The notes below the pieces were generated by a model that was not told the origin of the DNA, made no database searches, and was given only the letters and a program-made list of their open reading frames with translations. Both the position numbers and the translations under genes were made by a program. This document shows, piece by piece, positions 14,493-24,400 of a DNA stretch of 64,000 bases. Numbering within the stretch: the stretch's first letter is position 1; each line of letters opens with the position of its first letter. Source of the DNA: Microbacterium sp. Leaf288 (GTDB lineage Bacteria; Actinomycetota; Actinomycetes; Actinomycetales; Microbacteriaceae); NCBI RefSeq assembly GCF_001422925.1, contig NZ_LMNI01000011.1:258515-322514 (forward strand), written 5' to 3'.

Positions 14493-15331
14493 ACCTCGGC
14501 GCCCTGGTCGCCGACGGGTCGCTCCTGATCGCCATCCCCATCGCGATCCTCGCCGGCGCCATCTCGTTCCTCTCGCCGTGCGTGCTGCCGCTGGTCCCGG
14601 GGTACCTCGGGTTCATCGGCGGCGCGGTCTCGCCGCGGCCGGCGCCGGTGGCTGTCGGAACGGATGCTCCGCCCTCGCGTTCCGCGGACGCCCAGGGCGC
14701 CTCGTCTCGCTCGTCCCTCGCTCGCTCAACGAGCGGGGGTGATGACGCACCCGCGCGCGGGCGTCTGGTGCTGGGCGTGCTGCTGTTCATCGCGGGGTTC
14801 ACCGTGGTCTTCGTCAGCATGGCGATGCTCGGCGGCACCCTCGGCCGCTTCCTGCTCGAGTACCAGGACCTCATCACCCGCATCCTCGGCGTCGTCATCA
14901 TCGCGATGGGGCTCGTCTTCATCGGGTGGTTCGGCATGGCCCAGCGCATCGCGCGGCCGCAGGTGAGGGGCAACCTCGGTCTGATCGGGGCGCCGCTTCT
15001 GGGCATCGCGCTCGGCATCGGGTGGGCGCCGTGCATCGGCCCGACCCTCGCCGTCATCCTGACGATGGCGTTCGACTCGGGCTCTGCCGCGCGTGCCGCG
15101 CTCCTGGGCGTGGCGTACTCGCTGGGGCTCGGCATCCCGTTCCTCCTCCTCACCCTGGGATTCGGGTGGGCGACGCGTTCCGTGTCGTTCCTGCGTCGCC
15201 ACATCCGCGTCGTCAACCTCATCGGCGGCGCCGTGCTCATCGTTCTCGGCCTCCTCATGGTCACGGGCGTCTGGACCGCCGTGATGGCCCAGCTCCAGGG
15301 GGTGTTCGCCAGTGTCCCGGCCCCGCTCTGA
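14489..15331 (+). CDS. ccdA: cytochrome c biogenesis protein CcdA with repeat-derived loop
   Basis: A 280-residue membrane protein that passes electrons from cytoplasmic thioredoxin to TlpA-type proteins. Six helices are visible; the redox cysteines lie in FLSPCVLPLVPGYLGF (helix 1) and GIGWAPCIGPTL (helix 4). Between helices 1 and 2 there is an unusual loop of about 45 residues, Ser/Ala/Pro/Arg-rich, part of which is encoded by a GAGCGA-type repeat (14701-14730) that also occurs between genes elsewhere in the window. The GTG start overlaps the TlpA stop by 4 nt. Confidence 0.94.
   Translation: MNLGALVADGSLLIAIPIAILAGAISFLSPCVLPLVPGYLGFIGGAVSPRPAPVAVGTDAPPSRSADAQGASSRSSLARSTSGGDDAPARGRLVLGVLLFIAGFTVVFVSMAMLGGTLGRFLLEYQDLITRILGVVIIAMGLVFIGWFGMAQRIARPQVRGNLGLIGAPLLGIALGIGWAPCIGPTLAVILTMAFDSGSAARAALLGVAYSLGLGIPFLLLTLGFGWATRSVSFLRRHIRVVNLIGGAVLIVLGLLMVTGVWTAVMAQLQGVFASVPAPL
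14701..14730 (-). repeat. GAGCGA-type repeat (family C) inside ccdA
   Basis: Read on the minus strand, it begins GTTGAGCGAGCGA and ends GAGCGAGACGAG, matching the intergenic copy at 53928-53955 and the metH copy at 58671-58692. In the ccdA frame it encodes part of a Ser/Arg-rich loop. Confidence 0.6.
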
Positions 15332-15347
15332 CGCTCCGGAAGGTTCT

Positions 15348-17060
15348 GTGACCGACGACGTGACCGACCCGCTGAGGCCCTCCGACCACGCGGACTCCGC
15401 GGCGCCCGACGTCACCCAGCCCGCTCTGGGCGTGGTCGGATGGCTGCGCTGGGGCTGGCGCCAGCTCACGTCGATGCGCACCGCGCTCGTGCTGCTGCTG
15501 CTGCTCGCGATCGCCGCCGTGCCCGGCTCGCTCGTGCCGCAGCGCAGCGCCGACCCCAACGGCGTGCGCCAGTACTTCGTCGACAACCCCGACCTCGCCC
15601 CGGTGCTCGACAACCTGAGCCTGTTCGACGTGTACACGTCGCCGTGGTTCTCGGCGATCTACATCCTGCTCTTCGTCTCGCTCGTCGGCTGCGTCATCCC
15701 GCGCACCAAGCACCACTACAAGGCCATGCGCGCGCAGCCGCCGCGCACGCCCGCGCGACTGGCGCGGCTCGACGCCCACCGCTCCGAGATCCTCGAGTAC
15801 CCGGACGACACGGATGCTGCCGCCGCCGCGACGACCGCCATCGAGGCCGCCGAGCAGCAGCTGAAGAAGGCGGGGTACCGCGTCGCCCGCTACGACGGCG
15901 CGAAGTCGCTGTCGGTGTCGGCGGAGCGCGGGTACCTGCGCGAGACCGGCAACCTCGTGTTCCACGCCGCTCTGGTCGGCGTCCTGCTCGCGGTCGGCAT
16001 CGGCGGCGGGTTCACGTACACCGGGCAGACGGTGATCATCGAGGGCCGCACCTGGGTCAACACGATGCTCGACTACACGTCGTTCAATCCCGGCCGGTTC
16101 GTCGACGAGGACGCCCTCCAGCCCTACGCGCTCACGCTCGACGAGTTCTCGCTCTCGTACGTCACCCCGGGCGCGCAGGGCGCGGGGCAGGCCGGCGACT
16201 TCGTCGCGCACCTGACGACGCAGTTCCCGGACGCCGATGCCGAAGCGGGCGAGGTGCGCGTCAACCACCCGCTGCAGATCGCGGGCGACAAGGTGTACCT
16301 GATGGGCAACGGCTACGCGCCGACCATCACCATCCGGGACAGCGACGGCGACGTGGTCTTCTCGGAGTCTGTGCCGTTCCTGCCGCAGGACAACAACATG
16401 ACCTCGCAGGGTGTCGTGAAGGTGCCGGACGGCCTCCGTGACCAGGTGGGCCTCGTGGGCTTCTTCTATCCCACCGCGCAGGAGCTCACGAACGGCGCCT
16501 ACACCTCGGTGTACGGCGACCTCGAGTACCCGATGCTCACCTTCTGGGTCTACGCCGGCGACCTCGGCATCGACGGCGGCGTGCCGAAGTCGGTGTACAC
16601 GCTCGACCCGAGCGAGATGACCCAGCTGGCCGGCGGCGATTCGGGCACCGATTCGCTCGAGCTCAAGCCCGGCGACACCGTCGACCTTCCGGACGGCCTC
16701 GGCACGATCACCTTCGAGAACGAGACACCGGACGCTGCCGGCTTCCAGGACTCGGTCAAGCGGTACGTGTCGCTGTCGATCCATCGCGACGCCGCGGCGA
16801 CGTGGGTGCTGGTGTTCGCCGTGCTCGCGACGGCCGGCCTGCTCGCCGCGCTCTTCGTGCCGCGTCGTCGCATGTGGGTCAAAGCCACGCGGCAGGGCCA
16901 CACCGTGCACCTCGAGTACGCCGGCCTCGCGCGTGGCGAGGACCCTGCGCTCGAGGGCGCGGTCGAGCAGTTCGCCCAGCGCCACCTCGCATCGCTCGCC
17001 GACCCCGCTTCGGCGGGCGAACGTCCCACGAAGCCCGAATCCACCCCCGACGTAGACTGA
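15348..17060 (+). CDS. resB: cytochrome c biogenesis protein ResB
   Basis: A 570-residue membrane protein, the haem-handling partner of CcsB in system II cytochrome c maturation. Three N-terminal helices are seen (about residues 40-62, 98-120, 205-225), with SADPNGVRQYFVDNPDLAP between the first two. A large extracytoplasmic domain covers residues 230-480, and a last helix (about 485-507) precedes a cytoplasmic tail. The GTG at 15348 is chosen for the GGAAGG site 5 nt before it; an alternative GTG at 15312 would overlap ccdA. Confidence 0.94.
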   Translation: MTDDVTDPLRPSDHADSAAPDVTQPALGVVGWLRWGWRQLTSMRTALVLLLLLAIAAVPGSLVPQRSADPNGVRQYFVDNPDLAPVLDNLSLFDVYTSPWFSAIYILLFVSLVGCVIPRTKHHYKAMRAQPPRTPARLARLDAHRSEILEYPDDTDAAAAATTAIEAAEQQLKKAGYRVARYDGAKSLSVSAERGYLRETGNLVFHAALVGVLLAVGIGGGFTYTGQTVIIEGRTWVNTMLDYTSFNPGRFVDEDALQPYALTLDEFSLSYVTPGAQGAGQAGDFVAHLTTQFPDADAEAGEVRVNHPLQIAGDKVYLMGNGYAPTITIRDSDGDVVFSESVPFLPQDNNMTSQGVVKVPDGLRDQVGLVGFFYPTAQELTNGAYTSVYGDLEYPMLTFWVYAGDLGIDGGVPKSVYTLDPSEMTQLAGGDSGTDSLELKPGDTVDLPDGLGTITFENETPDAAGFQDSVKRYVSLSIHRDAAATWVLVFAVLATAGLLAALFVPRRRMWVKATRQGHTVHLEYAGLARGEDPALEGAVEQFAQRHLASLADPASAGERPTKPESTPDVD

Positions 17061-17065
17061 GAGCC

Positions 17066-18142
17066 ATGCCCGACGCCTCCCCCCTCACCCTCGACTCGGT
17101 CTCGGTGCTGCTGGTCTGGACGGCCATCGCGATCTACGCCCTCGCGTTCATCGCGTACGCGGTCGACCTGGCCCGTCGTGGCGCGGTCGCCGTGGATGCC
17201 AAGGATGCTGCGGCCAAGACCGCGCGCGAGCGCGAACTCGTCGCCGCCGGTGGCGCCGGCGCAGGCTCGCGCGGCGGCATCGTCGAGCAGCTGCGGGCGC
17301 AGGAGACGGCGTCGGAGGCGGCGCTCAACGCCCCCGTCGGAAAGCGCGCGCGGCTCGTCTGGGCCCGCATCGGCACCTCGCTGACGGTGCTCGGCTTCCT
17401 CTTCCACCTCGGCGGCGACGTCACCCGCGGCATCGCCGCGGGGCGCGTGCCGTGGTCGAACATGTACGAGTTCGCCCTCACCGGGACGCTTCTCATCGTC
17501 GCGGTGTACCTCGGTGTGCTTTTCCGCTACGACCTGCGATTCCTCGGCACCTTCATCACGGGCCTCGTGGTGGTGCTGCTCGGCGGCACGGCCATCTGGT
17601 TCTACACCGACATCGTGCCCCTCATGGACCCGCTGAAGTCGGTGTGGCTCGTCATCCACGTCTTCGTCGCCTCGCTCGCGACGGCGCTGTTCGCCCTCGC
17701 CTTCGGCCTCTCGGTGCTGCAGCTCATGCAGGCCCGGCGCGAGACGAAGATCGCGGCACTCGCGACGGCCGAGGCCGCGGCATCCGGTACCGCCAAGACC
17801 GGCCCGGGCTTCCTCAAGACGCTCCCGAGCGCCGAGGCGCTCGAGTCGCTGGCCTACCGTTTCGCGATCCTCGGCTTCATCTTCTGGACCTTCACGCTCA
17901 TCGCCGGATCCATCTGGGCCAACGACGCGTGGGGCCGCTACTGGGGCTTCGACACCAAGGAAGTCTGGACCTTCGTGATCTGGGTCCTCTACGCCGGCTA
18001 CATCCACGCACGGGCCACGCGCGGCTGGCGCGGCTCGCGCTCGGCGTGGCTGTCGATCATCGGTTTCACCGCCGTGATCTTCAACTTCACGATCGTCAAC
18101 ATGTTCTTCAAAGGCCTCCACGCCTACTCCGGCCTGAACTGA
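17066..18142 (+). CDS. ccsB: cytochrome c biogenesis protein CcsB (CcsA/ResC type)
   Basis: A 358-residue membrane protein with eight or nine helices. The haem-binding Trp-rich segment appears as DAWGRYWGFDTKEVWTFVIW near residues 290-310, with conserved histidines in LFHLGGDV, VIHVFVAS and YIHARATRG. It presents haem for attachment to apocytochrome c together with ResB. A soluble insert of about 55 residues, rich in Ala, Glu and Arg (about residues 38-92), follows the first helix, as is usual in actinobacteria. The ATG at 17066 lies 5 nt after the resB stop. Confidence 0.94.
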   Translation: MPDASPLTLDSVSVLLVWTAIAIYALAFIAYAVDLARRGAVAVDAKDAAAKTARERELVAAGGAGAGSRGGIVEQLRAQETASEAALNAPVGKRARLVWARIGTSLTVLGFLFHLGGDVTRGIAAGRVPWSNMYEFALTGTLLIVAVYLGVLFRYDLRFLGTFITGLVVVLLGGTAIWFYTDIVPLMDPLKSVWLVIHVFVASLATALFALAFGLSVLQLMQARRETKIAALATAEAAASGTAKTGPGFLKTLPSAEALESLAYRFAILGFIFWTFTLIAGSIWANDAWGRYWGFDTKEVWTFVIWVLYAGYIHARATRGWRGSRSAWLSIIGFTAVIFNFTIVNMFFKGLHAYSGLN

Positions 18143-18159
18143 GCTGCTGTTCCGCGATG

Positions 18160-18179
18160 ACATTCCGTCGACGGAATGT
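18160..18179. promoter_or_regulatory. perfect 20-bp palindrome upstream of the giant gene
   Basis: Half-site ACATTCCGTC is followed directly by its exact complement, centred 30 bp before a predicted -35 box. It may be a regulator-binding site for the giant gene, or the end of the ccsB transcript, although there is no loop or U-tract. Confidence 0.55.
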
Positions 18180-18209
18180 GCCGTCTGAACAGGAATTCAC
18201 GACACACCC

Positions 18210-18239
18210 TTGACGGAACTCGGTGGGCGGGTCTAGCTT
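18210..18239 (+). promoter_or_regulatory. promoter of the giant gene
   Basis: TTGACG (18210-18215), an 18-bp spacer and TAGCTT (18234-18239) form a good sigma-70-type promoter. It predicts an untranslated leader of roughly 155 nt, in contrast to the leaderless promoters of most neighbouring genes. No known riboswitch was recognised in the leader. Confidence 0.5.
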
Positions 18240-18402
18240 TGCCGCTGTTCGGTCCGCCGTGCGTGTTGCCCTCGGGTGGGCGGGTGCGGAGAACCGGACA
18301 AGGGGTTCGATGCATGTGTCATCGCCGGGGTTCGGGGGAGCCGCGTAGCGGAACGAGTGCACCGGCGCGTTGTTGTCAGTTCGATCGAGCGACAGGCGCG
18401 TC

Positions 18403-21400
18403 ATGGTTTGGGGTGAGGGAACGAAGCGCTCTCAGAGCGCAGCGTTCGGAGTGCTCGCGTATGCGACGGCGATCGCCGTCGCCGTGAGCATTGCGATCCC
18501 CTTCGGCACGCCCGCGAGCGCTGCCGCCGCGACGGTCACCGTCGCGCGCGAGTCCGCCCCGACACCGGCATCCGCACCCGCCGCACCCGAGCTCACGGTG
18601 AGCGGCGGGCAAGCGGCACCAGCGTCCGGCGAGATGGTCGGGCAACCGGCCGCGCTCGACGTGCGGCCCTTCGAGGCGACGGACGTCGCGCCGACCGAGC
18701 CCGCGCCGGCCGAGACGACGACGCCCGCCGAGCCCGCGCCCGCGCCGGAGCCGGCTGCTCCCGCGCCGGATCCTGAGCCCGCGCCTGCGCCCGATCCCGC
18801 CCCGGCGGTCGATCCCGCGCCGGCCCCGGTCGAGCCCACGGTCGTCGACCCGGCACCGTCTGCTCCCGCCCCCGCTGACCCCGCGCCCGCGGCCCCGGCC
18901 GAGCCTGCTCCGGCGGCCCCCGCGGCGCCCGCCCCGTGGGTGGTCACGATGTCGGGCACCTCGTCGTTCCTGGTCTTCCACGGCGACGGCACCGTGACGT
19001 TCGAGGGCGTGACACGGGCGCTCTCCGAGATCTCCGTGATCCGCGTCACCGGCACGTCCGGTGACGACACCTTCACGATCGACTTCGGCGGGACCGATCC
19101 CGCAATCACGATCGGGTTCGACGGAGCTGCCGGATTCGACACGCTCGCCACCCGTGGCGCGGGCGGCTTCACCTCGCAGCCGACGGACGGCTCGAGCGGC
19201 GTGATGCTGTTCGGTTCGACCCGCGTCGAGTACGCCGGCATCGAGCCCATCGTCGCCGACAACGACCCCGGCGCCGGTGTCGGCTTCGCCCTCGCCGACG
19301 ACAAGGACGACGAGGCGATCCTCGAGGCGGGCCCGTCGGCAGGCCAGCTGCAGCTGCGCAGCGCCAACGGCACCTTCGAGACCACGACGTTCACCGCGCC
19401 GGTCGGCACGGGCACCGTGCTGAAGATCACCGGCGGCGGAGGACGTGACTCGCTCACCATCGCCGACGTGCTGAACCTCGGGTTCGCCGCGTTCCTCGCG
19501 GAGTTCGAGACGATCACCGTCACCGGCTCGCTGAGCGCGGGTGACATCACGCTGACCGCGGCCGAGAGCAACACCGACGGCATCCCGGTGAACGTCCCCG
19601 ACTGCACGGACTTCGACGACTTCAGCCTCACGGAGTGCCTCGACCACGACGCCGATGCATCGGTGATCGTGGACGGCGGGTCGCTCACCGCGACCGGTGA
19701 TGGCGGGGCGGCCACCGGCGGCATCACCCTGACAGCCACGGCCACCGTCGTGCCCGACGCGACCGCCGGCAGCGCCTACCTCGTGCTCGCCGATGCCGAC
19801 GCCGTCGTGGACGTGCGCGGCGGCGCGACGATCACGGCGACCGGCGACTTCACGGCGACGGCCACGTCGACCGTCGGCCCCGTCACCCTCATCAAGGACT
19901 ACGGCGACGCCGCGTTCGTCACCTCGAACGCGTCCGCCACCGTCGGCGGCGACGCGGTCGTCGACGTCGACGGCGCGGCGACGATCTCGGCCACCTCGAC
20001 GGTGGACGTCGGAGCGACGCCCCAGACCGATCCGTCGAAGGACGAGGACCCGCTGTCGAGCGACTTCGATGCGGCGGTCGCGATCCTGAGCGTCACGGCG
20101 ATCGCCCTCGGGAAGGTCACGGGGAACGCGCGCATGATCGTCGGGGGAGCGCTCGGGATCGCGGCCGCGAACAGCGCCACGCTCAACGCCGTCGGCGACG
20201 CGCACGAGGCATCGAGCGGCGCAGGTGTCGCGATCGCGCACCTGTCGCAGACCACCGACGCCGCCATCGACTCGACCAACACGACCGGCTCGACGGCGGG
20301 CTCCCTGGCGATCCTCGCGTCGCAGACGGCCGACGTGACCGCCACCGCGAAGGCGAGCCCCGGCGGCGCGTCGCAGAACAACAAGAACTCGAACGGCGCC
20401 GGACGCGGCAACGGCCAGGCGAGCACCAGCGACGGGGGCATCGGCATCTCCGGCGCGTTCGGCATGGCGCTCACCGACTCGCACACCACCGGCCGGATCG
20501 TCGGCGCCAAGGTCGTGACGACCGGCACGCAGAAGGTCACGGCGCGAGGGAAGAACACCATCGCCGTCACCGGCGACGGCGGCACCACCACGGGCAGCGG
20601 CGGCGCGAGCGGCAACGGCGTCGGGATCGGCATCGCCCTCCTGATCACCGACCTCTCGACCCGGGCCTTCGTCCAGGGCGGCGCGATCGATGCCGCCGGC
20701 GGCCTCACGATCGCCGCCGAGGGCCCCGACGTCGGGCACTCGTCGTTCACCGCCACCGCAGTCTCGGGCAAGAAGACCTCGGGCGGCTCGATCGCCGTGG
20801 CAGGATCCTTCGCCCTGGCCAAGATCGACGCGCTGACCTCGGCCACGATCGACGGCGCCGGCTCCTTCGCGAACCGGGCCGTGGCCATCACCGCTCGCGG
20901 CGCGCACAAGAGCACCGCGAAGGCGACGGCCAAGCAGGAGCTCGGCGGCGACAACGGCAGCGCCGTCGGAGCCGGGGCCTCCGTCGCGCTGAGCCTCGTC
21001 CGCGACGACATCGTGGCGGCGATCGGCGCAGGCGCCGCGCCTTCCGGCATCGGCGTCCTGACGATGACCGCGACCGGCGCCGACGACGCCACCACGACGA
21101 CCGTCGGAGGATCCGACGGCGGCACCAGCGCGACCCTGACCGGCGTCGCGAGCATCGCGATCCACAACGTCCGCACGTTCGCCGGAGTCCTCGCGGGGCC
21201 GGCTCTCACGCTCGGATCGCTGGCCGCCACCGCCACCCAGACCGCCAAGGCGACGACGAGCGCCACCGGCGCGACGAACGCGGGCGCAGGATCGTCGCTG
21301 GCCATGACCATCTCGTTCGCTCTGACGTCCGCAGATCACGAGGTCGAGGCATCCGTCGCCCGTGCCGTCACCGCGACCGGCGACGTCGGGCTCACCGCCG

Positions 21401-24400
21401 ACGGCACGTCCACGACGGCCACGGCCGCCGAGGCGAGCGCCACCGGCGCGCCCGCCGAGAACCAGGGTGGCGGCAACGCCGGCAGCGACAACGTCAACAC
21501 GAAGTCCGACGCGAAGCTCGGCAACGCCGCGGGCCGCACCAGCGGTGGCGCGGGCGGCGGCTCGACCACGCCGCAGGCGAAGAACGAGGACGGCACCAGC
21601 GTGAGCGTCGCCGCCGCGATCGCGTTCAACCTCGTCTCCTCGGTGGCGCGCGCCATGCTGCTGCCGGGCGCGTCTCTCGCCACCGGCGGGACGGTCAGCT
21701 TCGTGGCTCGGGCCGACACCGATGCCTCGGCCTCGGCCAAGGGCACGGCGACGAACTCGTCGACCGTCGGCATCGGCGCCGCGGTCGCGGTCAACAAGGT
21801 CACGATCACCACCGAAGCCGGCGTGGGCGTCGGCGCGGGCGTGCAGGCGTCGGGTCTCACGATCACGGCTCAGATGAAGGACGCGGGAACCCACACCACG
21901 CTGGCGGTCGCCGAAGCGGGTGCCTCGCACACCGACGGCACGCTCGGCGTGGCCGCGGCCTTCGCGCTCAACATCGTCAACGAGAGCACGCGCGCTGTCC
22001 TCGACGCCGACGGCTCGAACTCGCCCTTCCCGGGGCCCGGGCCGATCCCGGGCGTCGTCATCACGGGCGGCGGCGCGGTGTCGATCAGCGCCGGGTCGAA
22101 GTCGAACGACAAGGCCTCCGCGAAGGCCACGCAGTCCGGGGACGGCACCGTCGGCATCGGCGCCGCCGTCGCCCTGAACCTGCCGACCCACCTGGTGTAC
22201 GCGGGCATCAGCCAGGCCGCCGACCCGACCCGCGGCCCCCCGCTCACCGGAGCAGGCGCCGTCAGCATCACCGCCACGCACGATGTCGTGCTCACCACCG
22301 AAGCCGAGGCCGGCGCAGCCTCCGCCACGGTCAGCGTGACCCCCTCGGTCGCCATCCTCCTCGCGGTCATCCGCACCAGCGCCTCGGTCGGCAAAGGCTC
22401 CGCTCCGCTCAGCGCGTCGAGCATCACCGCCTCCGCCACCCAGACCGTCACCGCCGACACCACGGCGAAGGGTTCGACGGTCGCAGGCAGCACCGCCGGC
22501 ATCGGCATCTCGCTCGCCCTCGCCATCCTCGACGACGTCTCGTCCACCTCGGGCAGCGACCGCAGCCTCACCACCACCGGCGCGGTCTCGTTCACCGCGA
22601 CCCAGCGCATCGACGCCAAGACCACCGCGAAGGCCGCAGCCCAGGGTGCCAAGCCCTCGGAGGGCAAGGACTCCGGCGGCAAGGACGTCAACGAGAAGGC
22701 CGACGACAACCTCGGCAACGCGAAGTCCACGAAGTCCGCCAACGGCGGCGGCAGCACCTCCACGACGCAGACGCCGAAGGCGGCGACCGGTCAGAACTCC
22801 AGCGGCTCCTCGAGCGGCAACTCGGTGTCGATCGCCGGCGCGATCGCCATCGCCGTCGTCTCGGGATCGGTGACGGCGCGGTTCGCCGACGGCATCGCCG
22901 TCGCGGCAGGCGGAGCGGTGTCGCTCATCGCCCGCGGCGACACCGACTCGCTCGCCGATGCACGCGGCGACACCGCGACGAAGGGCTCCGTGGGTGTCGG
23001 GGCCGGCGTCGCCGTGCAGGCCGTCGACATCACGGTCCGTGCCACGACGGGGGCATCGGCGATCACGGCGACCGGGCTCACCGTGATCGCCGAGATGCTC
23101 GACGGCGACACCGACGACGTCGTGCGCCGCTGGAACGACGTCGCGAAGCGCTGGGAGACCGTCGAATCCGGCGAGCAGCTGCCGGGCCCGAGCGAGGGCG
23201 ATCTGATCTTCGTCAAGACGAACGCCGACGGTGACGACGCGTCGGGCGGCGACGACGGGCTGTACAAGTACTCCGGCGGCAGCTGGAGCATGGAGACCGA
23301 CGTCAGCCTCACCGGCACCGTCGACGCGCTGCCCGCCTCGGTCGTCAACGGCAACTGGTATGTCCTCGACGCCGAGAAGGACGGCCACCCGGCCGGCAGC
23401 GTCTGGAAGGGCGAGGGCGGCGCATGGGTGTTCGTCACGAAGAACACCGTGGTCGAGAAGTCGCAGCTGCCGACCGACCAGATCGCCGAAGACACCTGGT
23501 TCGAGCTCACGAAGGCCGACGGCGCGAACACGGTGGGCTTCTACAAGCGCAACGGCAGCCACGCCTGGGTGAAGCAGAACGGCGTCACCGTCGGCGACGG
23601 CGACACGCTGCCGACGAGCCCCGCCGCCGACCAGCTGTTCCGGCTGTTCGAGCACGAGATCGTGTCGACCGCGCGCGCCGGAGCGAGCAAGTCCACGAGC
23701 GTGGGCGTCGCCGGCGCCCTCGCGATCAACGTCCTGAGCAGCACCATCGAAGCGCTGGTGCCGGCCGGAGCCGTCGTCACGCTCTCGTCCGGAGCATCCG
23801 TCATCCGCGCCCAGAGCAACGAGCGCGACGCGGCCACCGCCACCAGCAAGGCGAAGGTGGGTTCGGCGACGGGCGTCGGCGCCTCGTTCGCGCTGCAGGT
23901 CATCGACGGCAGCGACGTGACCGCCCGCATCTCGGGCGGCTTCAGCGGGGGCGGTGCACTCACCGTCTCGGCCGCCGGGTTCCGCGACCTCGCGACCAAG
24001 GCCGAGGGCGGCACCGCGGGCGATACGGCGGTCACGCCCGTGGTCGCCCTCGTGATCAGCGTGGACGACCACGTGACCGCGCGCATCGCCGGCGGCGCCG
24101 CGACGGTGCAGACCGGCGCGGTCGTCGTGCGGGCAACGCACGTGACGTGGATCGCGACGGAGGGCAACGCGGATGCGGCGGGCAAGAGCACCGCGGTCGG
24201 CGCCACCGTCGTCGTCAACGCGGTCGTCGGATGGGACACGCTCGCCGAGATCGCCCGGAACGTGCAGGGGACCGCGGTCACCGTCGAAGCGCTGTCGGAG
24301 GTGCGGTCCGAGGCGAAGGCCGTCGCGAGCGCGAAGGGCGCCGAAAGCGGGGGCAAGTCGGGCGACGACGAGTCGAAGGACGCCGTCGGCGGCTCGAACC

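Noticed and set aside
18246-18402. Possible c-di-AMP or c-di-GMP riboswitch in the leader of the giant gene
   Set aside because: GGGGGAGCC and a few short stems are present, but the order and spacing of conserved segments known to me for these riboswitches are not met. A covariance-model search would settle it.
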